The notes under the pieces were generated by a model. That model saw nothing but the letters and a program-made list of their open reading frames with translations, was not told the DNA's origin and ran no database searches. This document shows, one piece after another, positions 18,847-28,001 of a DNA stretch of 64,000 nt (its first letter is position 1; each line of letters opens with the position of its first letter). Source of the DNA: Enterobacteriaceae bacterium (GTDB lineage: Bacteria > Pseudomonadota > Gammaproteobacteria > Enterobacterales > Enterobacteriaceae). Location of the stretch: contig JAISKF010000032.1 in assembly GCA_031261005.1 (NCBI GenBank), positions 62,001 to 126,000 of the forward strand, written 5' to 3'. The translations under genes and the position numbers were made by a program.

Positions 18847-19653
18847 ATGACTCAACAAGACCATAACCCTTACACTCCACCAGAATCTAGCGTCGAAGAC
18901 GTGACAGTGGTACTTGATAAAGCGGAAACCTTTATCCCTGGCGGTCAAGCTGTTCCTGCCGGTGAGGGCGTGAACTGGATTACTGAAGCCTGGAACTTAA
19001 TGAAACCTAAATTAGGCATGTGGGTTGTTCTGGGTATTGTCCTGTTCGTAATTCTGATGATTATCAATTTCATCCCATTCCTGAACATTTTAGCTGCTGT
19101 TATTATGCCAATTTTCGTTGGCGGCATTATTGCTATCTGTGAAAAGCAACGTATGACTGGTGAAGTTGACCTTGGTTTGCTGTTCTCTGGTTTCCAAAAG
19201 AATCTGGGGGCACTGCTGGGTGTCGGCGCTATTATGTTCGGTATCATAATTTTGGCGTTTATTGTGATGTTCGTTGTTGGCGGTAGCGCTTTACTAGCAA
19301 TGGCAATGGGTTCACAAGCGGGCGGCGATCCTTCAATGGCAATGGCTGGCGCAAGCGGCGGTATGATGTTCCTCGCTTTCCTGCTAATGATGGTTATCAC
19401 TCTGGTTGGTTATGCGTTAACCTGGTTTGCGCCAGCATTAATCGTTGTTCACAACCTGCCTTTAGGTCAGGCTGTTTCTATGAGCCTGTCTGCTGTTAAA
19501 AAGAACATTATTCCCGGTCTGCTGTTCTTTCTGGTAATGGGTATCATTATGTTGATTTCAGCCTTACCTTTTGGTTTAGGTCTGCTCATCACCATGCCTC
19601 TGTTCTTTATTACTTACTACTCGACTTACCGTAGTCTGTTTATCGTTAAGTAA
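18847..19653 (+). CDS. BPSS1780-like integral membrane protein
   Basis: 268 residues: a cytoplasmic N-terminus (~1-55, NPYTPPESSVED) followed by about five to six strongly hydrophobic helices (~57-80, 81-98, 118-150, 170-198, 220-245, 246-262) and Gly/Ala/Met-rich loops (MAMGSQAGGDPSMAMAGASGG). It resembles proteins annotated as the BPSS1780 membrane family. Function unknown. First gene of the plus-strand set inserted between rpsO and truB. A strong hairpin separates it from the RDD gene. GGAAGAAAGAG upstream of the ATG is a plausible ribosome site. Confidence 0.75.
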   Translation: MTQQDHNPYTPPESSVEDVTVVLDKAETFIPGGQAVPAGEGVNWITEAWNLMKPKLGMWVVLGIVLFVILMIINFIPFLNILAAVIMPIFVGGIIAICEKQRMTGEVDLGLLFSGFQKNLGALLGVGAIMFGIIILAFIVMFVVGGSALLAMAMGSQAGGDPSMAMAGASGGMMFLAFLLMMVITLVGYALTWFAPALIVVHNLPLGQAVSMSLSAVKKNIIPGLLFFLVMGIIMLISALPFGLGLLITMPLFFITYYSTYRSLFIVK

Positions 19654-19664
19654 TTTTCAGAGAT

Positions 19665-19688
19665 AAAGCCGGACCGCTGTCCGGCTTT
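19665..19688 (+). terminator. Strong hairpin between the BPSS1780-like and RDD genes
   Basis: A perfect 10-bp stem AAAGCCGGAC/GTCCGGCTTT with loop CGCT, followed by AATATATG. It has only three T after the stem. It ends 5 nt before the RDD start codon, leaving no room for a normal Shine-Dalgarno outside the hairpin. It may act as a partial terminator or as a control on translation of the next gene. Confidence 0.65.
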
Positions 19689-19693
19689 AATAT

Positions 19694-20389
19694 ATGATGC
19701 TTGATACGGTTCGTGACATCACTACACCGGAGCTAATCGAGATCCGATTGCACCCTGCCGGATTTCTGTCCCGTGGCTTTGCTTTTTTTATTGATACTAT
19801 CCTACGCTGGCTCTTAATACTGCTTATCGCAATACCCTCTATGTTTATTGGTGATTTGGGCATTGGGCTATTTCTGATTTCAATTTTTCTTATTGAATGG
19901 TTTTACCCGGTCTTTTTCGAAGTGCTATTTAAAGGAAAGACACCAGGTAAACGCCTTGTGGGCTTAAAAGTACTTAATGACAATGGAACACCCATTAGTC
20001 TAAGTCCTTCTATCATTCGTAATTTTCTACGTTTTGCCGATTTTTTCCCGCTTTTCTATCTGTTTGGTCTAATCGCTATGTTGACCAACAAAGAATTTCG
20101 CCGTTTAGGGGATATTGTGGCGGGTACTATAGTGGTTTATACCGAACCCGTAGCCAGAGGCTTTAGCGTGCCGGAAGCCATACCGGTTTCTCCCGATTTT
20201 CCATTATCGCGCGATACGCAAAAAACCATTGTCTCCTTTGCCGAGCGTTCAGTGGGTTTGACAAAGTCCAGACAGGAAGAGCTGGCAGCATTGCTGCCGC
20301 AATTATCACAAACAATACACCCGCAAGAACCTCAGGGTGCAGCACGCCTTATCAGCCTTGCTAACTTTTTGATAGGACGCAAACCATGA
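19694..20389 (+). CDS. RDD family membrane protein
   Basis: 231 residues. The RDD domain (~15-150) has the usual pattern: Arg and Asp in the first helix (LSRGFAFFIDTILRW, ~24-39), a second hydrophobic stretch, then LFKGKTPGKRLVGLKVLNDNGTPI and a third helix ending in RLGDIVAGTIVVY. The C-terminal ~75 residues are soluble. The family's role is unresolved; some members are linked to ion or compatible-solute transport. The ATG at 19694 or 19697 has no clear ribosome site because the preceding hairpin occupies that region. Its TGA overlaps the ATG of the next gene (ATGA). Confidence 0.82.
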   Translation: MMLDTVRDITTPELIEIRLHPAGFLSRGFAFFIDTILRWLLILLIAIPSMFIGDLGIGLFLISIFLIEWFYPVFFEVLFKGKTPGKRLVGLKVLNDNGTPISLSPSIIRNFLRFADFFPLFYLFGLIAMLTNKEFRRLGDIVAGTIVVYTEPVARGFSVPEAIPVSPDFPLSRDTQKTIVSFAERSVGLTKSRQEELAALLPQLSQTIHPQEPQGAARLISLANFLIGRKP

Positions 20390-21384
20390 AGCAGGAACGC
20401 TTCGAGGCATTACATCAGGCGGAATGGAAAGCCTTTGAAAACTGGTTAGGTCACCATCTGAAAATTATAAAAAATCAGAATGGAACTGTCTCTCAGCAAC
20501 CTTTTGCCAATCACGAGATGCCACAGCGCTATCGAAACCTTTGCCAACATTTGGCTATCGCCCGCGATCGCGGTTACAGCCTGTTACTGGTTGAACGGTT
20601 ACATAATTTGGTTCAGTCAGGACACGACATCTTATATCGTGCCAACAGTGATATAAGCGGCAGAATGCTGAACTATATTGCCGGTGGATTTGCCGCCGAC
20701 CTGCGAGCTAATCTTCGCTGGGTACTTCTGTCTACGCTTCTTATTGTTGGACCATGGATCATTATGATGGTGGTTATTCACCTGTGGCCTGATTTTATCT
20801 ACGTGGTTATTGCTCCTGATGATATTCACCAGATAGATGAAATGTACAACAATGATGATGCCTTTGACTATGGTGCAAGTATCCTGCGTGACTCCGGTTC
20901 TAACTGGAAAATGTTTGGCTTCTATATTTATAACAATATCAGTATTGCTTTCAGGGCTTTTGCTGGCGGTTTGTTGGCAGGTTTGGGTACGGTTTATACG
21001 CTGGTATACAATGGAATCCACATCGGAGCTTTTGAAGCGAGACTGGTCAATATTGGCGCTGGGCGCAACTTCTATTCGTTTGTTCTTGGTCATACCGCAT
21101 TTGAAATTGGCGGGATAATTATTTCTGGTGCGACCGGATTAAAGCTGGGCTGGAGCTTGATTATGCCAGGTCGTCTGAGTCGCCCTGATTCATTGAAAAC
21201 TACGGCGCGTTCAGTACTGGGGCTGATTTGCGGCAGCGGTATTATGTTATTGATCGCCGCGATGATTGAAGCATTCTGGTCACCACATAATTTCCCTCTA
21301 CCGATAAAAATTGCTGGCGGTGTCATTACACTGTTTCTGCTGCTCAGCTATTTTATTTTTACAGGACGCCGCCATGCAGCTTGA
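20386..21384 (+). CDS. SpoIIM (stage II sporulation protein M)-like membrane protein
   Basis: 332 residues. The N-terminal soluble helical part (~1-100) starts MKQERFEALHQAEWKAFENWL. About six membrane helices follow (~118-140, 178-212, 225-245, 275-292, 305-328) with FRAFAGGLLAGLGTVYTLVYNGIHIGAF and LGHTAFEIGGIIISGATGLKLG, the conserved SpoIIM/DUF95 core. In Bacillus SpoIIM forms part of the DMP engulfment complex. In non-sporulating Gram-negatives such genes sit with RDD, DUF4129, MoxR and DUF58 genes, as here. It overlaps the RDD gene by 4 nt and the next gene by 11 nt. Confidence 0.85.
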   Translation: MKQERFEALHQAEWKAFENWLGHHLKIIKNQNGTVSQQPFANHEMPQRYRNLCQHLAIARDRGYSLLLVERLHNLVQSGHDILYRANSDISGRMLNYIAGGFAADLRANLRWVLLSTLLIVGPWIIMMVVIHLWPDFIYVVIAPDDIHQIDEMYNNDDAFDYGASILRDSGSNWKMFGFYIYNNISIAFRAFAGGLLAGLGTVYTLVYNGIHIGAFEARLVNIGAGRNFYSFVLGHTAFEIGGIIISGATGLKLGWSLIMPGRLSRPDSLKTTARSVLGLICGSGIMLLIAAMIEAFWSPHNFPLPIKIAGGVITLFLLLSYFIFTGRRHAA

Positions 21385-22906
21385 TCATTTAGCTATTGTG
21401 CTACGTACCAGATCAGCCAATGAAGCCATTGATTTAGGCGTTCGAATGGCTATGTATTGGTTCAAGCCGCTCTATATTGCGTGGTTATGTTTTTCTTTAC
21501 CGATAATAGGCTTGTTGTTTGGTTTATCCTGTTACTGGGCTGAATTTAGTTATATCGGTATCTATCTGCTGATTTGGTGGATAAAACCGATGCTTGACCG
21601 TATGGCGCTATTTGTTATCAGCAGGGCAGTATTTGGTGCCACCCCAACATTACGCCAAAGCATGAAAGCAATTCCCTCATTACTCTTCAAAACCAGATTA
21701 ATTCGGGCACTCACTTGGGCACGATTCTCACCCTATCGTTCACTGACGCTACCGGTTGATGTTCTTGAGGGTATTAAAGGTCACAACGCCAGAATAAGAC
21801 GTAAAACAATTTCAAACTACATCGGTATTAATGCCGCCGTATTAACGCTGTTTGGTTTTGTGGTTGAAAAGGTGTTTCCTGTCTGCGCTATCGCTTTCGT
21901 CGCCATAATATCTATTGATAACAATAGCTATACCGACGATTTGCTAAACGACTTGTGGTTCAACGATGTTAATTACTATTCAATTATGGCGCTGGGATTC
22001 TACATTTTAGGTATCTTATTGTGGGAACCTATTTATATCGCCGCTGGTTTTTCGCTTTATTTAAAAAGACGCAGTGATATTGAAGCCTGGGATATTGAGC
22101 TGGAATTTCGCAAAATAGAAAAACGAAGCCGCATGACTTCATCAACTTTGTTGAGTACTTTGTTGCTTGTGCTAACGATTGGTATCTCTGGCTACTCTTC
22201 CCATAGCTACGCCAGCCAGAACAATTCTGCAACCAGACAAGAAACCATTACCAACGCACCTGAAAAATTACAGCAAATATTAAAACAACCGGAATATGGC
22301 AGAAAAGAAGTCAGAAAGCAGTTGACGTTTATACAAGAAAAAAAGGTGAAGAAGCCCAATAAAAAACCGGATTTCTCACCGCCACCTATTTTATCTAACT
22401 CTAATCGTACATTACTGGCTTTGACGGGAGCGGGTCAGTGGATACTTTGGGGAGTTCTGGCTTTAGTGGTTATCGCTATTGTCTACTTTATTATTATTCG
22501 CTTACCCGATATTCGAGGGCGAAACGGTCAGAAAATGGTTCCTCCGGTACAAATTGCCGGATTAGATATTCAACCCGAATCCCTGCCTGAGAATATCGCC
22601 GAAGTTGCTCTGTCGATGATTCACTCCGGCGATTTACGCGCAGCGCTCAGCCTGTTATTTCGCGGCTCTTTATCAGTCCTTGCACATCGGGATCGAGTCA
22701 TGTTTCGCTCTTCTGATACTGAACAGGACTGTATCCATTTAGTCAAACGCGCTGAACTTAACAGCGCAGCTTTCTTTATTAAATTAACTCAGCTTTGGCT
22801 GGCACAGGCATACGCGCATCGCTCTCCTGACATCACAAAGTTAGAACAACTTTGCCGAGAGTGGCCAACTCACTACGATCATCAATCTCAGTGGAAAGTC
22901 AGTTAA
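21374..22906 (+). CDS. DUF4129-type multipass membrane protein
   Basis: 510 residues. Several membrane helices lie in the N-terminal half (~33-78, 150-185, 205-230, 258-278). They are followed by RRSDIEAWDIELEFRKI at ~235-255, a polar segment (~280-355), one more helix (~357-382) and a soluble C-terminal helical domain (~400-510; ALSMIHSGDLRAALSLLFRGSLSVLA) of DUF4129 type. The start at 21374 (MQLDHLAIVLRT) was chosen over an in-frame ATG at 21311, which lies deep inside the SpoIIM-like gene. It lacks an obvious transglutaminase domain, unlike TgpA-type relatives. Function unknown. Confidence 0.75.
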   Translation: MQLDHLAIVLRTRSANEAIDLGVRMAMYWFKPLYIAWLCFSLPIIGLLFGLSCYWAEFSYIGIYLLIWWIKPMLDRMALFVISRAVFGATPTLRQSMKAIPSLLFKTRLIRALTWARFSPYRSLTLPVDVLEGIKGHNARIRRKTISNYIGINAAVLTLFGFVVEKVFPVCAIAFVAIISIDNNSYTDDLLNDLWFNDVNYYSIMALGFYILGILLWEPIYIAAGFSLYLKRRSDIEAWDIELEFRKIEKRSRMTSSTLLSTLLLVLTIGISGYSSHSYASQNNSATRQETITNAPEKLQQILKQPEYGRKEVRKQLTFIQEKKVKKPNKKPDFSPPPILSNSNRTLLALTGAGQWILWGVLALVVIAIVYFIIIRLPDIRGRNGQKMVPPVQIAGLDIQPESLPENIAEVALSMIHSGDLRAALSLLFRGSLSVLAHRDRVMFRSSDTEQDCIHLVKRAELNSAAFFIKLTQLWLAQAYAHRSPDITKLEQLCREWPTHYDHQSQWKVS

Positions 22907-22908
22907 TC

Positions 22909-24162
22909 ATGTCAGCGGATAATGTGAAAAAGAGCAGCAGCCCATTGCCGATTTTGGCAATTTTATTTATCGTCATCGCCGGTCTGGTAATTTACTTCTA
23001 TCAACAACTTGAGTGGAAAGAAAAAGAAGTTACCACACCGCCCAGTTGGAAAGTTATCACTAATAATTACTACACCGCAGAGCAACTACTCAATAAGTCT
23101 GGTTATCAGGTTAAAACTATTGGTGATTCGTTGTCATTGAATAAGTTACCGGCTAAATCAACCTTAGTATTATTCAATCCTGATGGCTTACTTAAAGAGT
23201 CCACACAAAAAACTAAGCTGATGAATTGGGTTAGTAAAGGTGGTCATCTGGTTATTTCGCCTCTTGAAGATAAAGACAGTATCGACCTACAGGAGCTATT
23301 TGATATTTATCTGAAGAATGAATGTAACAATGGTGATAAATGTGACACTAAAAAAGCGCCAGTTGAGTCAGTTACAGTCAAACAACCTAAAAAAGAAAAT
23401 AATGCACAAATCAAAAAACGAGATGGTATGCCAATTGTTTTTGAAAAAGACAAGATGAGAGCGGATTTAGCTGACACACCTCGTTTTTATGTAGACTGGG
23501 AAACCACCGAAAACGTTCCGGAATCAACAAAAAATAAATGGGACATTATCAGCCGTTTTCAGTTTGAACAGGGTTGGGTTACGGTTGTGCCGCTCGAACT
23601 GTTTGATAATAATGATATTAAGCAATATGACCATGCCAAACTCTGGTTACATGTTGCTACGCTGCCGGACAGAAACGATACTCTCTATCTGGTTCGTTAT
23701 GCCGCGTCACCAAGTCTGTTGAGCTGGCTGATTGAACATGTATTTTACACATTACTGGCATTTGGACTTTGTATCTTACTGGTGCTGTGGCGTTATATTC
23801 CTCGTTTTGGCGCGCTTATCCCTACGCCGCCGCCTGCCCGCCCCAGCCTTACCGAACATTTAAGGGCTGTAGCTGACTTCCATCTGCATAATAACGACTA
23901 TGAACAGCTAGTTGCCCCACTGAGGGAAGACGTACTGCGCCTGCTACAGCCATTACGCATTCAGTATCCTGACCAATACAGCGATGCCCGACTTATTGAA
24001 CATATTACTCATTATGACATCGGGCTTATTACTCAGGTGATAGAAGTGGAAGCTCAAAACCTGAACCAATTTACTCAGTCAGTCCAAACCCTGTGCCTGC
24101 TGATCGACCGATTATACTCACTGCAAAACAGTTCGAGTAGGAGACTAAACTATGGAATTTAA
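22909..24162 (+). CDS. DUF4350-type membrane-anchored protein
   Basis: 417 residues starting MSADNVKKSS at 22909, 2 nt after the previous stop. One helix at ~14-33, a large probably extracytoplasmic domain (~34-280) with STLVLFNPDGLL and MNWVSKGGHLVISPLED, which fits the GATase-like fold assigned to DUF4350, then a second helix (~281-305, WLIEHVFYTLLAFGLCILLVLW). The cytoplasmic C-terminal part (~310-417) contains PTPPPARPSLTEHLRAVADF. A Lys-rich stretch at ~160-185 is a likely linker. It overlaps the MoxR gene by 11 nt. No enzymatic function is known to me. Confidence 0.75.
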   Translation: MSADNVKKSSSPLPILAILFIVIAGLVIYFYQQLEWKEKEVTTPPSWKVITNNYYTAEQLLNKSGYQVKTIGDSLSLNKLPAKSTLVLFNPDGLLKESTQKTKLMNWVSKGGHLVISPLEDKDSIDLQELFDIYLKNECNNGDKCDTKKAPVESVTVKQPKKENNAQIKKRDGMPIVFEKDKMRADLADTPRFYVDWETTENVPESTKNKWDIISRFQFEQGWVTVVPLELFDNNDIKQYDHAKLWLHVATLPDRNDTLYLVRYAASPSLLSWLIEHVFYTLLAFGLCILLVLWRYIPRFGALIPTPPPARPSLTEHLRAVADFHLHNNDYEQLVAPLREDVLRLLQPLRIQYPDQYSDARLIEHITHYDIGLITQVIEVEAQNLNQFTQSVQTLCLLIDRLYSLQNSSSRRLNYGI

Positions 24163-25168
24163 CTCAACGGACAGCCATTTTTCACCATCCGCTCCCGTAC
24201 CGTCTATCCCGACAACCCCACAGGAGACAACGGACATTGTTCTGCGTATTCAGGAACAGATCCACAAGGTATTTATTGGTCAGGAATATGTTGTAGAGCA
24301 GATCCTTTGCGCCCTGCTGGCTGGTGGTCACGTGCTGCTTGAGGGAGTTCCGGGACTGGGGAAAACTTTACTGGCAAAAGCACTGGCACAGACCTGTAGC
24401 TGTCACTCATCACGTATTCAGTTTACTCCGGACTTAATGCCCGCCGACGTTACCGGTCATATGTTTTATGACATGAAAGCATCCGAATTTGTAGTTCGCC
24501 GTGGTCCCGTATTTACTAACCTGATGCTGGCAGATGAAATTAACCGTGCTCCGGCAAAAACCCAAGCCGCGCTATTAGAAGTGATGCAGGAAGGTCAGGT
24601 TACTATTGAGGGAGAAACGGTTCAGCTTTCACCTCCTTTTTTAGTTATTGCGACACAAAACCCAATCGAGCAAGATGGAACTTATGCTCTGCCGGAAGCT
24701 CAATTAGACAGATTTTTACTTCACGTCATGTTTGACTACCCGACAGAACAAGAAGAGCTGGCATTAGCCGCCAGTACCTTTGATCGCGTTGGTAATCATC
24801 TGGACGTTGATAAAATAGAAGCGGTTGCCAGTCCGGAAATGATTGTTGCTTTACAAAAAATTACCGCAAATATTCGGGTTGATGACAGCGTACTAAATTA
24901 CGCATTAAACATTGTCAGAACAACGCGTAACTGGCCGGGTATCAGAACCGGAGCAGGGCCTCGCGGCGGTATCGCCCTCATTCGTTCAGCTCGTGCCAGC
25001 GCTATATTAGCGGGTCGCGACTTTGTAGCACCTGATGATGTAAAGCAGCAGGCAATACCAACATTGCGCCACCGTATTACCCTTTCACCTGATGCAGAAA
25101 TTGAGGGGCTGACAAAAGAACACATTCTCAACCGCCTGTTAGACCAAATTGAGGCGCCGCGCAGATGA
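24152..25168 (+). CDS. MoxR-type AAA+ ATPase
   Basis: 338 residues. Walker A GVPGLGKT (65-72), Walker B LMLADE (124-129), then INRAPAKTQAALLEVMQEGQVTIEG, sensor 1 ATQNPIEQDGTYALPEAQLDRF and a C-terminal lid with GAGPRGGIALIRSARA. These are all hallmarks of the MoxR family, chaperone-like ATPases that act with VWA or DUF58 partners to mature protein complexes. The gene is translationally coupled on both sides: it starts inside the DUF4350 gene and overlaps the DUF58 start by ATGA. An AGGAG site precedes the start. Confidence 0.93.
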   Translation: MEFNSTDSHFSPSAPVPSIPTTPQETTDIVLRIQEQIHKVFIGQEYVVEQILCALLAGGHVLLEGVPGLGKTLLAKALAQTCSCHSSRIQFTPDLMPADVTGHMFYDMKASEFVVRRGPVFTNLMLADEINRAPAKTQAALLEVMQEGQVTIEGETVQLSPPFLVIATQNPIEQDGTYALPEAQLDRFLLHVMFDYPTEQEELALAASTFDRVGNHLDVDKIEAVASPEMIVALQKITANIRVDDSVLNYALNIVRTTRNWPGIRTGAGPRGGIALIRSARASAILAGRDFVAPDDVKQQAIPTLRHRITLSPDAEIEGLTKEHILNRLLDQIEAPRR

Positions 25169-26469
25169 TTCTGCCATCTAACCGGCTACTGGTGCTTGGC
25201 GGTCTTTGGTTCTGCGGGTCAATACCCGCAGCGATCGTACCTTTCCTGTTTCCTGTCTGGCTGATAAGCGGCACAGCACTTTTGCTGCTGGCTACGCTGG
25301 ACGCCATCGGTTTATATCGGCAGCCGTTACCGGTTATTGAACGTGAAGTCGCGGGCAGCTTACCACAAACCATTTGGCGGAACGTGACCTTATATGTCAC
25401 CTCTCAGGTCTCCGTATGTCAAAAAATTCAATTAAAAGATAGCCCACCGGAAAAGTGTGAATATGATGATAAAGCCATTCATCTGAAACTTACGCCCCCG
25501 CAGGTTTCTCAAGTTGTTTACCGAATCAAGCCACTAATGCGAGGCGATTTATGGTTTGATCGCGTTCACCTACGTCTGTTTTCCCCTTTGCAACTATGGC
25601 AACGTCAGGCATTGGTTGGCTCAAGGCAAAAAGTGAGTGTCTTTCCAAACTTTGCACCAATAACTCAAATGGCACTGCAAACAACGATTACTCAGGCAGG
25701 TATGGGATTTCATAAATTCCGTAAACGGGGTCAGGGTATGGAGTTTGAACAACTGCGTGAATATCGCAGTGGCGATACGATGCAGCAAATAGACTGGAAA
25801 GCCACCACCCGAATGAGGAAAATGATCTCCAGAGAATATCAGGATGAGCGTAATCAGCGCATTATTATGATGCTGGACTGCGGGCGGCGCATGGGTGCCA
25901 GCGAAGGCGAACTAATGCATTTTGACCATGCACTAAACGCCGTATTGCTGCTTTCTTATGTTGGGCTACGCTATGGTGATTCAGTAGGTTTGATAACTCT
26001 GGGTGGTTCGGAACGCTATTTGCCACCGGTCCGTTCAGTTAACGCGATTAATCAGGTACTACATGAAGTGTACGATCTGCAACCTACTCTATCCAGTAGC
26101 GATTTTGAAGTCGCCGCCCAATCACTGATTACCAGAGAACGTAAGCGCTCACTGATAGTTCTGTTTACCAATTTAAGAGATGAAGATGAACAAAGCCTGC
26201 TGGATGCGGTAAAACTTCTGAGTAAGCGTCATCTGGTGCTGGTTGCCAGCCTGCGAGAAACCGAACTGGATAATGCCGCTTCAATGCCGATTAATAATCA
26301 ACAAGATGCAGCTCTGCGTGCTGCGGCTGCGAGCTACCAGTCCAAGCGACAGGCAGTATTAACGCGGTTGCGTAGTGCCGGAATACTTTGTCTTGATGTT
26401 CAGCCGCAGCAATTAGCAGTTGAGAGTGTAAATAGGTATCTGGCGATTAAAGCAGCGGGACAATTGTAG
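25165..26469 (+). CDS. DUF58 domain protein (VWA-like partner of MoxR)
   Basis: 434 residues. Two membrane helices at the N-terminus (~8-25, 27-47), then a beta-rich region, then the DUF58 core with GQGMEFEQLREYRSGDTMQQ (190-209) and IDWKATTR. A VWA-like segment follows (IIMMLDCGRRMG, ~233-244; MIDAS-like spacing with later SLIVLFTNLRDED). DUF58 proteins usually lie next to MoxR ATPases and are thought to be their substrates or adaptors. Last gene of the plus-strand operon, followed by a terminator and the convergent truB. Confidence 0.9.
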   Translation: MILPSNRLLVLGGLWFCGSIPAAIVPFLFPVWLISGTALLLLATLDAIGLYRQPLPVIEREVAGSLPQTIWRNVTLYVTSQVSVCQKIQLKDSPPEKCEYDDKAIHLKLTPPQVSQVVYRIKPLMRGDLWFDRVHLRLFSPLQLWQRQALVGSRQKVSVFPNFAPITQMALQTTITQAGMGFHKFRKRGQGMEFEQLREYRSGDTMQQIDWKATTRMRKMISREYQDERNQRIIMMLDCGRRMGASEGELMHFDHALNAVLLLSYVGLRYGDSVGLITLGGSERYLPPVRSVNAINQVLHEVYDLQPTLSSSDFEVAAQSLITRERKRSLIVLFTNLRDEDEQSLLDAVKLLSKRHLVLVASLRETELDNAASMPINNQQDAALRAAAASYQSKRQAVLTRLRSAGILCLDVQPQQLAVESVNRYLAIKAAGQL

Positions 26470-26542
26470 TTGAGATGCTGTAGTTGAAACTCAGCAATTG
26501 ATGATGCCATTTAAATGGTACAAAGACACGATAAATGGCACA

Positions 26543-26568
26543 AGGGCACGATATTCGTGCCTTTTTGT
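26543..26568 (+). terminator. Terminator of the MoxR/DUF58 operon
   Basis: A 7-bp stem GGCACGA/TCGTGCC (26545-26551 with 26555-26561) with a TAT loop and a TTTTTGTTC tail on the plus strand. It lies 73 nt after the DUF58 stop and 16 nt before the convergent truB stop. Confidence 0.85.
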
Positions 26569-26584
26569 TCTTTAATTAACGAGA

Positions 26585-27532
26585 CTATTCAACTGGATTT
26601 TCAACCACTAAACGACGCGGCGCTACGCGACCATCATCATCAATTTTACCCACGCCGATAAACTCATGCTCGTCACCTACCGTGAGCCGCACCAGCCCGC
26701 TGCGCGGCGCGCCAGAGACTTGTACCGCTTGCCCCTGCTTAACATATACACCCATCACGGGCAGTAAGTTCACTTCGGGGAAATCTGCCACAGCGCTATC
26801 CATCGGCAATAACAGCGCGTCCAGTTCCGGCGCAGCAGAGCGTTCTGCTGCCAGCGCATCATTAACGATTTGCTGTAATTGCTCCAGTGTAACCATTCGT
26901 TCTGGCGGATAATCAGCAACATTCAGGCGGCGCAGATAGATGACATGAGCGCCGCAACCGAGCAATTCACCTAAATCATCAATAATACTGCGGATATACG
27001 TCCCTTTTGAGCAATGGATTTCCAGCTCCAGTTCATCATCTTGCCAGCGGATAAATTTCAGCTCATATACGGTGATTTTGCGAGATTCACGCGGGACTTC
27101 GATACCTTGTCTGGCGTATTCATACAAAGGTTTGCCCTGATATTTCAGCGCGGAATACATTGATGGAATCTGATCGCTTTCACCGCGAAACTGTTCTAAT
27201 GCGGCATCGAGCTGATCCTGCGAAAAATTCACCGGCCGTTCAGCGATCACTTCGCCATCAGAGTCCGATGTATCCGTTCTCTGCCCTAAACGTGCGATAA
27301 CACGATAACGTTTATCAGCATCGAGCAAAAATTGGGAAAATTTTGTAGCTTCACCAAGACAAATCGGCAACATACCTGTCGCCAGTGGATCTAACGCACC
27401 GGTATGACCTGCTCTGTTGGCATTATAGAGGCGTTTTACTTTTTGCAGCACATCGTTAGAACCCATGCCGGTTGGTTTATCCAACAATAAAACGCCATGA
27501 ATATCACGACCGCGACGACGAGGGCGACTCAT
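26585..27532 (-). CDS. truB: tRNA pseudouridine(55) synthase TruB
   Basis: Makes pseudouridine 55 in the T loop of tRNAs; 315 residues (E. coli 314). The catalytic Asp is D48 in [11 protein letters not shown]. The N-terminal [15 protein letters not shown] and a C-terminal PUA-like domain (~250-315) are present. Its ATG overlaps the rbfA stop (TAATG). In E. coli rpsO follows directly; here truB is the last gene of its operon and meets the inserted plus-strand operon tail to tail. Confidence 0.97.
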   Translation of the reverse strand: MSRPRRRGRDIHGVLLLDKPTGMGSNDVLQKVKRLYNANRAGHTGALDPLATGMLPICLGEATKFSQFLLDADKRYRVIARLGQRTDTSDSDGEVIAERPVNFSQDQLDAALEQFRGESDQIPSMYSALKYQGKPLYEYARQGIEVPRESRKITVYELKFIRWQDDELELEIHCSKGTYIRSIIDDLGELLGCGAHVIYLRRLNVADYPPERMVTLEQLQQIVNDALAAERSAAPELDALLLPMDSAVADFPEVNLLPVMGVYVKQGQAVQVSGAPRSGLVRLTVGDEHEFIGVGKIDDDGRVAPRRLVVENPVE

Positions 27533-27933
27533 TACGCTTTGTCCTCGCCCTCACCCGCCGCTGCGCGACGTTCGGCATCATTTTTAACAACACTGGTGAC
27601 CAGATTTGACATACGCATACCCTCCACCAGCGAGTTATCATATGCAAAGGTCAGTTCAGGAATAACACGCAGACGCATCGCTTTACCTAACAATGAACGA
27701 ATAAAACCCGCTGCATCATGTAATGCTTTCAGACCGGCTTTAATCGCCGCTTCGTCATTATCATTAAGAAAAGTCACGAAAACTTTTGCGTAAGCTAAAT
27801 CGCGTGAAACTTCTACACCAGAAACCGTTGCCATGCCAATACGCGGATCTTTCACTTCACGCTGCAAAATGATCGCGATCTCTTTTTGCATTTCCTGCGC
27901 TACGCGCTGAGTTCGGCTAAATTCTCTTGCCAT
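27532..27933 (-). CDS. rbfA: 30S ribosome-binding factor RbfA
   Basis: 133 residues (E. coli 133). A late 30S maturation factor and cold-shock protein that binds near helix 1 of 16S rRNA. The single KH-like domain is recognisable from [37 protein letters not shown] and the [10 protein letters not shown] strand. It lies between infB and truB and overlaps truB by one base. Confidence 0.96.
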   Translation of the reverse strand: MAREFSRTQRVAQEMQKEIAIILQREVKDPRIGMATVSGVEVSRDLAYAKVFVTFLNDNDEAAIKAGLKALHDAAGFIRSLLGKAMRLRVIPELTFAYDNSLVEGMRMSNLVTSVVKNDAERRAAAGEGEDKA

Positions 27934-27953
27934 TCTCTATTCTCCAAAAATGA

Positions 27954-27973
27954 GGGGGGCGTATTCGCCCCCC
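27954..27973 (-). terminator. GC-rich hairpin between infB and rbfA
   Basis: A perfect 8-bp stem GGGGGGCG/CGCCCCCC with a TATT loop. On the minus strand it is followed by TCATTTTTGG. It lies 28 nt after the infB stop. It may be a partial terminator or an mRNA-stabilising element within the operon. Confidence 0.6.
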
Positions 27974-28001
27974 AAATGGATAGTATATTAAGCCATGATC
28001 A

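Noticed and set aside
18847-26469. Prophage or genomic island with integrase
   Set aside because: No integrase, phage or transposase gene, no tRNA-end duplication seen, and codon use resembles the flanks. tRNA-fMet is far on the other side of nusA and infB.
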